Shown in pieces: positions 13,469-25,418 of a stretch of 64,000 bases of DNA. The notes below the pieces were generated by a model. That model was not told the DNA's origin. It ran no database searches and saw only the letters and a list, made by a program, of their open reading frames with translations. Source of the DNA: Clarkia xantiana subsp. parviflora. Taxonomy: Eukaryota; Streptophyta; Magnoliopsida; Myrtales; Onagraceae. Location: contig JAPTYO010000011.1 of NCBI GenBank assembly GCA_036873135.1, forward strand, positions 16,006,747 through 16,070,746. The letters are read 5' to 3'. Numbering within the stretch: the stretch's first letter is position 1; each line of letters begins with the position of its first letter. Made by a program: the position numbers and the translations under genes.

Positions 13469-13539
13469 GCACCAGTGGTCTAGTGGTAGAATAGTACCCT
13501 GCCACGGTACAGACCCGGGTTCGATTCCTGGCTGGTGCA
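13469..13539 (+). tRNA. trnG-GCC: tRNA-Gly (anticodon GCC)
   Basis: The 71-bp sequence folds as a tRNA. The acceptor stem GCACCAG pairs with CTGGTGC, with discriminator A at 13539. The D arm contains GGTCTAGTGGTA, the anticodon loop reads TGCCACG with GCC at 13501-13503, and the T arm contains GGGTTCGATTCC. The A box (TGGTCTAGTGG) and B box (GGTTCGATTCC) are intact internal promoters for RNA polymerase III. No intron and no encoded CCA, as expected for a nuclear plant gene. Confidence 0.97.
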
Positions 13540-14098
13540 TTAGTTGATTGAGCTGTGATGAATTGCTACATATGTTGGATAGGGTCCATCATGCCTTTCC
13601 TCTGTTTGTGAGGAAATTCTTAGCTGAGACTGAGCTCTTTCATATTTTGGGATTTTTTTTTCTAAGGTAGTGATCATTGTAGTAGCTAGCTCATAAATCA
13701 ATATCAATCAGTGAGATGAGCCTTATATATCAATCAATCCCACGACCTAATTTAACTTAATGAGAATTATACTTTACTACTTTTAGTTATGTATATCATG
13801 CGCACACATGCAAATTATTGAGGAAATATCAAACCCCTCTCCAACCACTTCTGGCCACAAATTAATCATGAAAATAAAACGTGACCAAAATTGAAACTTG
13901 CCGATATTTGAAAAATGAAGCTATTTGATTGCTTGAACAAATAGTAAAAATAAACTATAATAAACGTTTTTTATCTCTTTGTCCAACCGTTAGTTGACCG
14001 TCAGTTTAACCATTAAATAGTCACGTAACTTGCATCATGCCTAGCCCAAATTTTTTTATTTTGTTCATTTTAGTCCTCAAATTTATTGTCATAACTTT
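13540..14098. other. Intergenic, no gene
   Basis: AT-rich spacer between the tRNA and the copia fragment. Around 13980-14090 the words 'ccgttagttgaccgtc' and 'tttagtcctcaaatt' recall the foldback family near 5736-6100. No coding signal was seen. Confidence 0.35.
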
Positions 14099-16939
14099 TC
14101 GAAGCATCACTTCTATTGGGTACAAGAGCAATGCTTGAACCATAACCAACAACTTTCCTTTGACGACTTCTCGGTCTCAGAGTTTTACTTCCAAGATAAA
14201 TTCCTGATCGCTAGGATCTAGAACCAAGTTTGTCGGATCACTCCAACAGGGGACAATAGGTAGTATAGGTAGTTGTGGTAATCCTGGTTCAGCATTACGA
14301 TTATTAGGTTCAACTTGATTCTTCCAATCAGCAACAGTGATTACATGTGGTAGGTGTTTATTCCTCCCAATGGATTTATTATGAAAATGTTCCCATTATC
14401 ATTTACCATGTCATTCACTTGAGTTGCTAGTTCAAATCTCTCCCACTCGAATTAAGTGGGACCTGATATCTGTAATATCTTGCTCCTGATTTGATCAAGA
14501 CTCATTATTCTGAAAAGTTGTCAATGCATCAAAAATTCGTCCTCAAGTATGTAATGTTACATGTATGACCACGACACCATGTTTTTAAGCTGTAAACATG
14601 TACTTTCAAAGAGTATTTAACATACTTTTGTCCTAAATACGTGTTTAATGCGCATATTAATGTCGACGGTGATATGATTTAACTCATTATCATTCTTCAG
14701 CTTTTATGGCGGCGTGTTTTACCGAATTTAGTGGAACACAGTTTTACATGAATGTGAATCACTTCTCATCATCTCTTAGGGAACAGCTGATTAAGTGACT
14801 CTAACATTATGTTTATAAACTATGCTTCCAGAAAGGTGTGATTTGATTTGAATGCCTAGCCTGACTTATTGTTCAAGGCGTACGGAAGGAAAATCGTTTA
14901 ACCGACTTCATCCTTCTTCGTTTGCAAACTTATCTCAGAGATTTTATCCCATCTCCGAACTGAGCATTTCAGGTTTTCACCTTATGCGTTAGTCGATACT
15001 TTTACAAGGTCGTGGTAGCTTCCGAAGCTAACTTCTTACCGATGTAAACGTTATCAATAAGTTATTTCCGAAGGAATGCAGACGAAAATTCAGCACATCA
15101 TCATTTAAACACTTCATTATTAAACTCATACTTTGAAACGATGTGTTCCTTTTTCGAGGTCCACTTGCGCGAAACGCAATTTTACTGAAGTTTTAACCCT
15201 TGGTTAAATCGTTTCATTTTTGAATTTACTTTTAATTTAATCCAATCGGTTTCGCACATGGTTATCATTACTGATTATTTCATTCAATGGAGTACTAACA
15301 ATTAAGAAATACTGAATCTTTCGATCTAGCTACACAATCGATGAGTATGTTTCAGTTCAGTTGTCCCGACTGAGATGACGGAGTACGTGAATCATTTCGT
15401 TTTATTCGACCACTTTTACCTGGCCGAAAATTCCTTTCAGATCGATCTCGTTTAACTGCGTCGATTAATTTTGACAAGTAGATCTCAATTCGAATCGAAT
15501 GGTAACTACTTTATTCAATAACTCCGAATCTCGAAATAACCAAAATATTAGTAACTCAAACGAACGATAAATGACAATGGTAGGGTTCTTGATCTGAAGT
15601 TCTCGTATTTGATCCATGATTGTCGCATAGATAGTCAAGAACTTTAAGCCATGTTGAACATCACATCTGAGTAAATTCACGAGTGAATCACGTTAAATGT
15701 TTGTGTATGTATAAAACATTTTACCGCTTCATACACATGACCTATGAGGCGTACTTGAGACGCACTTTATCAACATGATTTAACCCACCAGATTATCGTA
15801 TAAGACCTTTATGGTCCAATCCTTTCTATAATATGCGAATCATGGTTGAGTTCTTTCGAATCCAGTATGGTGAGCAGAGAAGGTTTCCCTTTTACTGCTG
15901 TGGTTACTGTATTTGATTAGGCTCAAGATCATTGAGTCCTATCTATATCAGACAACCATATACATCTTTTCCATGTTGACCTTTCATTCTGAAGATCCGA
16001 TGCGGGTTTTACGCCAACATCCATTAAAAGAGAGAAGACAATCATGTTTAACCAAAACGTTTAGCTTTTGCATTCTTGCTTCCACCGAGGCAGATGCAAA
16101 GGGATACTAAGCTGCAACATTGCCTGGTTGCAATTGAAGTCTTCTTCAACCCCTTTTTACCAAGGTTGAATGTATCACCACATATGCGTTCAGATCATCA
16201 AAGAACCTACTCCCATGCTTGGTGAAACAAATTATTACATTCGTCTCTCATTGTCAAAATCATACAGACTACTATATTCATCCGTAGTTGCCCTCTCCAC
16301 TTTTCGGAATCGTAGTAGAGAGTTCAACACATACTCCTTTTATTCATCATGATTCATACCATCAAGATTGCGAGGAATATCGAATCGCACTAATTCAACC
16401 AATTCATACTAACACATCGATGATTATGCAAAATCAGGGAGACAATAACATTTTGAGAAAAAAATTGCATACACCAGATATCTATTAAGATTGAATCTGA
16501 CAAATAACGATTCATCAGTCATCTAAACCAACCGACCACCAGTAAACCAATGGAAGATGGCTGTGAAAGAGTTCACATTACCGTCGTTTTCAATCCAATA
16601 GACTAGTCTTTTAAAACGGTTTTAATCGCGAATTACCAGAACGGGAATTTTAAAACAAGCATACCCGATCTTGGCTTTCCCAATGCCCTTTTTATTTTGA
16701 AAAAAAAAACATTCCGATGAATTCACTCATGCATATATAATTCTACTATTCATGTAAATTATCATACGCATGTAACATTTATCATACAAACCATATTCAT
16801 GCTTATGCGTCATGCGTCTAATGTTCCGAGGAACTCATGCTTGCATACATAATTTTACTTCCAGCTAAATTATCAAATGCAACTACATCCTCAACATTCA
16901 AGTATATCTGTCGAACATGAAAATTCCACAACAATCATA
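14099..16939 (-). mobile_element. Ty1/copia fragment B, internal region only
   Basis: Order on the minus strand: the 5' untranslated segment (about 16939-16400), a diverged middle, the noncoding module (15500-14750), then the integrase-RT linker (14400-14099). The linker matches copies A (20990-21290) and C (49580-49880). The leader contains the phrase 'agggagacaataacattttgagaaa', also found in A and C. Between leader and linker there is no protease or integrase; the sequence instead matches the noncoding module of copy A (21430-22400). The right end is cut at 16939 by the LTR of copy A. All open frames here are short and broken. Confidence 0.75.
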
Positions 16940-17536
16940 TGTTAGATTACGGGGAGTAATCACTACAGAAACTTAAACATGGTATGTGCTAGTAATATCA
17001 ATTATGGAGCGGAAAGTTTACATACCTCAAGTGTAACCGTGGTCAAAGACCATTGCTCGAGGGAGTTCGCGATCCTCCGGCCGGGACCCGTAGAGATTCT
17101 TGTTTGAGAAGCCCTACGTGGTGCAGCTCCACAACAAAGCGTCTTATCGATTCTTGGCACGAGGACAGATCTCTGGAGAGTTTGCTCGAAAGCAATTTGG
17201 CACACCCTTGGTGTTGATATGTGGTTCGGCCGAACCTTTATTGTGGGATGAGGGTTTTTCTCACTAAAACTCTCTTGTGAGGGCATTATGATTAACCCTA
17301 AAATTTCCCTAACACCTCTTATTTATAGGAGGAGTAAAGTGGACAAAAGCCCACTTTACCCCACCAGAAATATTCGGCCGGCCTATGTATTTGGGGAGGC
17401 CTAATTTTGGGCCTCCCATGTCAATTGAGATTTGAGTCTAGCCCAATTACCCTAATGTGAAATTTACCCAAGTTCATTAGGTAAACTATACATATTATGG
17501 GTTACCAATTACGGCGTCCATCACCATATGCTTACA
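16940..17536 (-). repeat. Copia A 3' LTR (597 bp)
   Basis: Read on the minus strand it begins TGTAAGCATATGG and ends CCCGTAATCTAACA. It contains a TATA-like TATAAATAAGAGGTG (around 17318-17332) and a U3 hairpin at 17394-17417. The polypurine tract GGCGAGTGGGAGC lies immediately inside (17537-17549, reverse complement), which identifies it as the downstream LTR of an element lying to its right. Confidence 0.88.
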
Positions 17537-17864
17537 GCTCCCACTCGCCGGAATGGGAGGGTGCCTGTTAATGTATTGTTGTCCAAATCCGCATCAACAT
17601 TTCTCCCCTTTGATCTGCTCCATGCTTCCGAATAGTTCATAAAAGGTTTGCCGTGCGACCGGCGGATACGACGGACATCGTTCTACTCATCTGTTAGGAA
17701 TATTGTAGCGCTCGCGGAACGTTGATTCCCTTTTCTCTAATCAACCTGTTATATACAACATTTATATTGTACCGCGTTGTATCCTAGGTCAACTGTTAAT
17801 TCTCTCTTTGCCTAGTTTCCACATAGGAACACTTCTCCAAGGCATCCGTACAAGTATTCACAAC

Positions 17865-18513
17865 TAGGGATGGCAACGGGGCGGGTCGGGGCGGGTTTTT
17901 GCAGCCCCGGACCCGCCCCGCGGGTCGGCCTGGCTGACCCGGCCCCGGCCAAATGGGCCTTTCGGGTCGGGTCGGGTCGGGTCAAAAATCCCGCGGGTCG
18001 ACCCGCGGGGCCCCGACCCGCCCCGTCATATGAACACTTTTTTTTTTTTTTTTTTTTTTTAAACTTTTCAATATTAAATACAATTTTTTTTTTGTCAAAA
18101 TATTACATTATATATAAATTCAAAACATAAATCTAACATCAATCAAATATAAACAACAAACACATCAAATTCATTACAAATACAAATTTAAATCCAAACA
18201 CCAAATTAACAAATCCTAATAATCTAAATATAAATCTATTTGGTCCATGTTATTTATATAGGTACTATATTAACCATATTTTTTTATTAAATGTTAGATC
18301 ATAATAACATAAAAAAATTAAAAAAAAAATTATATACATATGGATTTCGGGGCGGGTCTACGGGGCCCCGGGTCTCTAGACCCGGACCCGCCCCGACCCG
18401 AGCCCGACCCGCCCCGGACCCGACCCGTGACCCGCGGGTCGGCGGGTCGGCTGGTCAAAACCGGGTCGGGGCCCCGCGGGTCAGCGGGGCCCCGAGACCC
18501 GTTGCCATCCCTA
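17865..18513. mobile_element. hAT-type non-autonomous element, copy 2, with 8-bp TSD
   Basis: Starts TAGGGATGGCAACGGGGCGG and ends CCGTTGCCATCCCTA, with perfect 8-bp copies of TTCACAAC at 17857-17864 and 18514-18521. The interior is the reverse-orientation counterpart of copy 1 at 7428-8049: the AT-rich core reads as its complement and both ends carry the same CGGGTC/GACCCG subterminal repeats. It sits inside copia A. The corresponding uninterrupted sequence exists in copia C at 46467-46474, with a single TTCACAAC. Confidence 0.95.
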
Positions 18514-18521
18514 TTCACAAC

Positions 18522-19321
18522 CTTCAACTAATATCCGGCTGGTGGCCACCTAGTGAATACAAGAATCGGTGAATTACAGGTGAACTTGACCATCCCCATC
18601 GCTCATACCCTTAGTCAAACAAAACCGGTTTCCAAGACGTGGTCACTGGGCCTTTTTGTTCAGCACTACTCTTGTACGCTGGGAAGTGAGCATTGAGCCT
18701 GACCTTAGGTATGAGTTCTGAGTCCATGAGGATACTTCGGGTGCCTCTTCATAAGGCTCCCGGGATCAATCACACGCTCGAGGTGAAGAAGATTGCGCCC
18801 GCCAGAATCAAGAGTATTCCTTCCTTGCACAACCGAGTTGTGACCACGTAGTCGGACATGGCACGCGTAGTATGAAGCACGCGTTGATAGCATACCTGAA
18901 CCTTTTGGGTTGACAGGAAAGGGATATGTCAATCATGCTATCACAGATTCTCATCTGGTCCAGAATATGGTTAAATGATGAACGAAGTTCATCACGGCGA
19001 TATGCGAAACAAAGATCACGTCAAGTTACTTCGAAACTAGATAATCGTCTCACTTAATCAGGTTTATCCCCCTGACTCTTAGCCAGTCTAGTTTGGTGGA
19101 GGCCTCCCTCCATCACAAGACGACCATACCTGTGTGACTAGGTAAGACCCACATTCGACATAGTTTGGCAGAGGATTGCATCCTCCTACGACTTAGTTAT
19201 AGACCGTAAATCTGATGTAATCAACACATTATGACGTCGATTGATCTTAAACTCGGTTGCAATTCTTTCGCTTACAAAATGTAACTTTCTAATATCAAAA
19301 TATCACAGATACATGCCATTT
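18522..19321 (-). other. Copia A 3' tail between RNase H and the LTR
   Basis: Noncoding on both strands. It matches copia C at 46475-47081 and 47682-47890 (phrases such as 'ttctgagtccatgaggatac' and 'gctcccgggatcaatcacac'), so it is a shared 3' untranslated region of this family and not a host gene. Confidence 0.65.
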
Positions 19322-21170
19322 TTAAACCCTTCGCAATCCTAGAAGTGTTACATTCTTTTCGAATATCTCCATGCGTAGTGGCTTAGTTAATGGGTCCGCA
19401 TTCATATTATCAGTGGACAAGTATTCCATAGTGACTGTATTGTCTTCTACCATAGATTTAGCATAAAAATATTTCACATCAATGTGTTTGGTCCTACTAT
19501 GGTACTTCGTATTCTTTACTGCCACAATGGCTGCCTTCACAGGTTTACTCTCGACGTCACCATTAAGCAGCGCAATAAGAAGCCTTTTCAGCCAGACTGC
19601 TTCATGTGCATTCTTAGAGAGAGCTACGAATTCCAATTCCATCGTTGACTGCGCGACACAGGTTTGCTTCTTGCTCATCCATGAAATGGCGGCTTTAGCA
19701 AGGAGGAACACTCCCCCTGTGGTGGACTTACGATGATCCGGATTGCCACCTTGGTCGGCGTCACTGTAACCGGTCAATTCTAACTTTCCGCCCTCATAGC
19801 ACAAAGCATAGTCGGCAGTATCTTTCAGATAATGAATTATTCGTCTTACAGCCTTTAAATGTTGATAGCCAGGATCTTATTGGAAACGTTCTACTAGGCC
19901 CACGACATAGCAGATATTCGGATGGGTGCATTGCATGGCGTAAATCAAACTACCAACCATGCTTAAATATGCTGCACCCTTCATCTGTTTGTGCTCTGCC
20001 AGGTTCTTGGGGTCGTCACGTTTTGACAGTGAGCACCCAAATACCACCGGTGTATCCACGGGTTTGGCATCCTATAATTTGAACCTCTTCAACAGCTTGT
20101 TGAAATAGGCTTCTTGAGACAGACACAGTTTTCGGGTAGCCCGATCTCTAGCAATTTTATGCGTAAGATATACGTGGCCTCTCCCATGTCTTTCATCTCA
20201 AATACAGATGCTAACCAGGACTTTGACTTATTCATGAAACTCATGTCGTTTGCAGCAATGAGTATGTCGTCCACGTATAAGGTTAATATGGCATACTTGG
20301 ACCTGAAGGTCTTATAACACACGCACGGATACTCGTGAAGATTCACAAATCTGTTTCCTACGATTTCCTCGTGGAATCTGCGTTACCATTACCGAGACGA
20401 CTGTTTAAGACCGTAGATGGACCTTTTGGAGTTTACAAACTTTACGTTCGTTACCAGGAGTAATGAAACCCTCCGGTTGCTCCATGTAGATCTCTTCTTC
20501 CAGGTTTCCGTGGAGGAATGCGGTCATAACATCCATTTGGTGCAGCTCGGGATCGAGACTTGCGACCAGGACCATTAATGGCCCTAATCGTGGTTTCACG
20601 CACAGTCAGTGAGTTTCTCTTATCAAAGTCCACTCCGTGAATTGGGTATGTCCTTTCGCAATAAGTCTGGTTGTTCGACCTTTTTCCATCAGTGGTGAGC
20701 CTTACTTCAGGGCTCACCTTATCCTTGCGCTCCTGTGGTTAGCAGGTAAATCAACTATGGACTATAATGGCTTTCATTTAGGCGATCTCTCTCATTTATT
20801 ATTTTCCTCAGTTTCTCCACTTGAGGTCTTTCCAATGCTTGTTAACAGTTTTATACCTTAATAGGATACTTGCCTTTGACTCTCGTCTAGGCATTGCGAG
20901 TCCCATTTATTAGTCTGATCTTTTCTCCCACTCAGAATAATGCTTCTTATCGTAGCATCATTTCTGTTGGGAACGATCCTCCCATTCGGAACAATGCTTC
21001 TTATCGGAGCATTGTCTCTATTGGGAACAAGAGCAGTGCTAGGACCTTGACTTGCAACTTTCCTATGACAACCTCTTGGTCTCAGGCTTTTACTTCCGAG
21101 ATGCATTCCTTGATCATTAGGATCTGGAACCAAGTATGGTTGGTTCACTCCCATTGGAAACAATGGGTAT
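19322..21170 (-). pseudogene. Copia A linker, reverse transcriptase and RNase H remnant
   Basis: On the minus strand the order is linker (LRPRGCHRKVASQGPSTALVP, with an internal duplication of about 54 bp), RT ([26 protein letters not shown], then LYVDDILIAAND with the YVDD catalytic motif near 20270), and RNase H (GYSDADQGGNPDHRKSTTGG, EFVALSKNAHEAVWLKRLL, ending KNVTLLGLRRV). The frame is broken several times around 20400-20720 and 20060. In RNase H the segment that reads KPVKVYSDSQAA in copy C is shortened in frame to KPVKAA, losing six residues including an expected catalytic Asp. The integrase that should precede it is missing. Confidence 0.85.
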
Positions 21171-22611
21171 TTTAGGTAGTTGTGTCATTCCTGGTTTAGT
21201 TATATGATCATCATGTTCAATTTGATTCGTCTCAACAGCAACAGTGTTTACGTGTGGTAGGGTTTATTCCTCCCACTGGATTTACTATGAAAATGTTCTC
21301 ATTCTCATTTACCATGTCATTTACTTGAGTTGCTGGTTCAAATCTCCCCCACTCGAATTAAGTGGGACCTGATTGTCATCGTTATTCTGCTCCGTTTTGA
21401 TCATGACTTCGTTGATTGAAACTGTTCATGCATTTGGAAAATCCGTCCTTTTATTGATCTAACGTCTAATGTTCGTCCTCGACACCATTTTATAATCAAG
21501 CTGTAAACAGGTATTTTCTAAGAGTAACGGACATATTATTGTCCTAAATACGTGTTTATTGCGCAAATTAATGTCGCATGGTGTTATGATTTAACTCATT
21601 ATCACCTTTCAGCTAAAATGGCGACGTACCTTACCGATATCAATGGAACACAGTGTTACATTTATGTGAATCATCTTTCATCATCCCATAGGGAACCTTT
21701 GATAGAATGACTCCGTATTATACAAATTGTGCTTCTTTAAGTGTGTCTTTTAACTTGAATGCCTAGCCTGACTTATCGTTCAAGGCTTATGGAAGGAAAA
21801 TCGTTTAATCGACTTCATCCTTCTTCGTTTGCTAACTTATTTCAGAGATTTTATCCCATCTCTGAACTGACCGTTTTAGGTTTTCACCTTATGTGTCAGC
21901 TGATACTTTTACAAGGTTGTGGTAGCTTTCGAAGCCTCTACCGATGTAAATGTTATCAATAAGTTGTTTCCGAGGGAATGCAAACGAAAATTCAGCACAT
22001 CATTATTCACACACTTCATTGTTAAATTCATTTTATGAAAACGATGTGTTCCGTCTATCGAGGTCCACTTGCGCAAAGCGCAATTTACCCTGGGGTTTAA
22101 ACCCTTGGTTAAATCGTTTCATTTCTGAATTTAATTCAATTTAATCCAATCGGTTTAAAACATGATCATCATTACAATTTATTTCATTCAATGGAGTAAT
22201 AAAGAAAGAGTATAAATCGGTTAATTCTCAGAGCTATGCAATCAATGGATTTTAATGACATGGTCTAGTCCATAGATTTAGATGTAGGAGGAAATGTATG
22301 GATTTGCTTGATTCAGTCATTTTTATTTCGGTTATTTACTTATTTCGGATCGATCCCGTTCTTAACCGAGTTGATTAACCTTGATAAGCAGAATACTTTT
22401 CGAAACGAAAGGTAACTACTTTATTCAATGAAACCGGAACAATGTATTCCAAATTCATAAATTAAACAAATAGAAAAACCAACGCTGAACAATACTGGGG
22501 TCTCAGATCTCAAACTCGAAGCAGTCATGAAGAAGTTTGATGGACTAGATGTCTTAACCGAAATGTACCAAAGGTACTGATATCATGGTGAGTAAAGCAC
22601 CGGATCATTGT
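21171..22611 (-). other. Noncoding module shared by copia copies A and B
   Basis: It occupies the place where copy C encodes protease and integrase. About 21430-22430 matches copy B at about 14500-15530, including 'gaatgcctagcctgactta', 'ggtaactactttattcaat' and 'cacttgcgc(g/a)aa'. No long frame is open in either copy. It looks like a structural part of a non-autonomous subfamily and not random decay, because two independent copies keep it. Confidence 0.6.
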
Positions 22612-23232
22612 TTAGACTTCTTTTTGCTGGGGGTTGCCAAGCATTTCAGCATACCATCTTTCATCGAATGCCTCGGGCTCTTTTGGAAAATTTCCTTCTT
22701 TCTCATCATTTTCGAATAGGTCCATCGTTGTCTTGATCGATTTGATCAAACACGTTAGGCCTTTCTCGTTAACAAACCATGAAAGAGGAAACATCCTCAT
22801 TACCTTCTGAGCCCGAGTCCATACGTCCAACTCATCAGCGGGATCATGATAGGCTATTATGCCGTCATCACTGCATAGAAAACTAAAGTATTCCGCCATC
22901 AAGGCTCTTGCTTTTGTGGCCTTACCCTTACCAAAGCGAAGGTATGTGGCACACCAAAGATGCAATGCGCTGGGTTGCGTAAACTCCTCTTCTACTTCAT
23001 CTGTCAGCCGCGAGAGGATCAACTCTCGTGCATTTCGATCCTTCCTCAACATTTTATTGATGTTGCTATCATGTGGGTTTTTGTATTTGTCCAAGCTCAG
23101 CCTATCCGCCGTCAGATTGATCTGATCGTCAAGATCCGCAACGATCAGAAGATCCATAACATTATCTCTCCATGCATCGTAGTCCATGTCGTCCATATTG
23201 CATGGCTTGTAGAACTGTACCGGGTCAGCCAT
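22612..23232 (-). CDS. Gag-like ORF of copia A (206 aa)
   Basis: An uninterrupted 206-codon frame starts MADPVQFYKPCNMDD and lies directly after the leader, where gag begins in copy C. The N-terminal half has the layout of a copia gag (UBN2 type): an early Trp (YDAWRDNVMDLL), a charged middle, then ARELILSRLTDEVEEEF and SALHLWCATYLRFGKG. The second half (FSFLCSDDGIIAYHDPADELDVW, split here only in description, and MFPLSWFVNEKGL) I do not recognise. There is no CCHC zinc knuckle. It is the only intact frame in an element whose pol is broken. It could be a diverged gag kept for particle assembly, or a chance survivor. No host gene family was recognised. Confidence 0.55.
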   Translation of the reverse strand: MADPVQFYKPCNMDDMDYDAWRDNVMDLLIVADLDDQINLTADRLSLDKYKNPHDSNINKMLRKDRNARELILSRLTDEVEEEFTQPSALHLWCATYLRFGKGKATKARALMAEYFSFLCSDDGIIAYHDPADELDVWTRAQKVMRMFPLSWFVNEKGLTCLIKSIKTTMDLFENDEKEGNFPKEPEAFDERWYAEMLGNPQQKEV

Positions 23233-24627
23233 GAAAACTAATATATTGATGGTTATGCAAGAATCAGGGAGACAATAACATTTTGAGAAAGAATTGCATA
23301 CATCAGATATATATTAAGATGGAATCCTACAGATAATGATTCCTCAGTCATCTAAACCAATCGACCACCAGTAAACCAATGAAAGATGGCTGTGAAAGAG
23401 TTCACACTATCGCCGTCTTCTATCTAATAGATCAGTCTCTTAAAACGGTTTTAATCGCAAATTACCGGAACGGGGATTTTAAAATAAGCATACCCGATCT
23501 TGGCTTTCCCAATGCCCTTTTTGTTTTGGAAAATCATTCCGATGAATTCACTCATGCATACATAATTCTACTATCCATGTAAATTATCATATGCCAGTAA
23601 CATTCATCATACCACACACACATGCTTACGTGTCATGCGTCTCAACTTCCGAGGAACTCATGCTTGCATTCATAATTCTACTTACAAGTAAATTATTAAA
23701 TGTAACTTCATCCTCAACATTCTAGCATACGCGTCAAACATGTAACATTCACATCAATCATACATATTTGGCGACTGGTTTTCGGTTTTAAAATAATTTT
23801 AAACATTAGGGGCTGATTTGCAATTCATGCTTATATTCATTTACACAAGCTTCTAGACATGAATCCTAGGCATTTACAACCATCACATCATGTCTATCCT
23901 AGTGCGCATTCCATATATTTAACCAGGGCTCCGCCCACATTATGCAATTTCCAGCTAGCTTGACTATGTCAAGACAACAGTTCTAATCATGCATAAACAT
24001 ATATTGAATAATAAACAATTGCAATTCAGCCCTCTAATTAATCCAGTCCCAAAAACATGTATCTCCGAGATCCATCCCCATAATCGAAACAAGGCATAAA
24101 GGTTAGCAACCCTATGAGCACTGTGTAGTCCATTTTGAGGTTAAAAATATTTGGATTTTAAAACTTGACATCCCTATTTTAATTAACTTGAATTCAGTTT
24201 AGAAAACATTGCTCGGTTCAGTCAATTTCAGTCCGTTTTGCTCCGGTTCGGTCCGGTTCAGAAAATACGGTTCGGTCCAGTCCGGACTGGCAAAAATCCG
24301 GTTAGGTTCGGTTCAGTCCGATTTAAATTTAAAAATCTGGTTCGGTCCGAACCGGTCCAAGAAAATAGGGTTCGGTTCAACACTCAAAACTAGTTCTGTT
24401 AGATCCACTTAATTACCCCAGTCCGACCGACCCGAATAGGTCGAACCAATTGAGAAAATCCGGTTCGATTTAATTTCGTCCCGGTTTAACATATTGGACC
24501 GGCCGAATAATTAAAATTTTAAAGGTTGGGTCGAAATGTTTACTCTTGGCCCAAGTAGGGTTTTAAATCCATTAAAAATATTAAACTTAGCCACCAAGTA
24601 ACATTAACTATATAAAATAATTTCCAA

Positions 24628-24696
<69 letters not shown>

Positions 24697-24762
24697 CGGC
24701 CATTATAAAACATATATATATTTATTGCTAAAATCCTATCTTTAAGATTAAATCAATCAACA

Positions 24763-24794
<32 letters not shown>

Positions 24795-25404
24795 AAAATC
24801 GGCATAATATATATTATATATATTTTATTTAATGTCAATAACTTTAATAGGGAAACAAATAACTGACAATATATTTTCTCAATCTTTTAGGTAACTAAAT
24901 CTATCAATAATATCTTTAACCCTATTTAAATATTTAGATATATTGATAGTTATATATTTCTATATATTTTAATGTGAATCTATCTTTATGTTCCAATTAT
25001 AGATATATTGTTACCTTAATTAAAAAAATTAAAATATGGTAAACAATATAATTTTAAACAATTTACACATGTATGTGCCGAAATTATCATGCTTGGTGAC
25101 CAAGAAATTAAAAAAAAATTACCTTAAAACTAATTAAAATTTTCGGCACAAACACTAATTGGGAACAAGTGGTCAAATTTTAAGATCAAATTTTAAGAAG
25201 ATCTACAATCCAATGTTTGATTTTGATCAATATCACCTTTTCCTTGAAGATCATGAACATCAATTTAACCAAGAACTTGAAAATTTCGGACCTATCACAT
25301 AAACCCTAAAATCCGAAACTTTTAAATTTTCTTTTAAAAAATTTCGGTCCAAAATTTATATTTTCAAGAACACCAATTTATCAAAACCATGAACTCCTAA
25401 CACA
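23233..25404 (-). other. Copia A leader (5' untranslated region)
   Basis: About 2.2 kb, matching copia C at 52140-54222. It holds a cluster of GGTTCGGTCCGG-like words at about 24210-24480 and a long (AT)n tract at 24632-24694, then AT-rich sequence up to the primer binding site. No protein-coding region was seen. Confidence 0.65.
24632..24694. repeat. (AT)n microsatellite
   Basis: About 31 AT units without interruption, inside the copia A leader. The matching place in copia C (53526-53546) holds only about ten units, so the tract has expanded since the copies diverged. Confidence 0.95.
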
Positions 25405-25418
25405 GGCTCTGATACCAC
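25405..25418 (-). other. Copia A primer binding site (initiator tRNA-Met)
   Basis: GGCTCTGATACCAC is the reverse complement of GTGGTATCAGAGCC, the usual Ty1/copia primer site complementary to the 3' end of initiator tRNA-Met. It directly adjoins the LTR. Confidence 0.88.

Noticed and set aside
13469..13539. Organellar origin of the tRNA-Gly
   Set aside because: The sequence has the features of the nuclear cytosolic tRNA-Gly(GCC) and there is no neighbouring plastid or mitochondrial DNA.
18291..18572. Frames rich in Gly/Pro/Arg in the hAT element ends (also 7883-8123 and 17870-18130)
   Set aside because: They translate the GC-rich subterminal repeats of a non-autonomous transposon.
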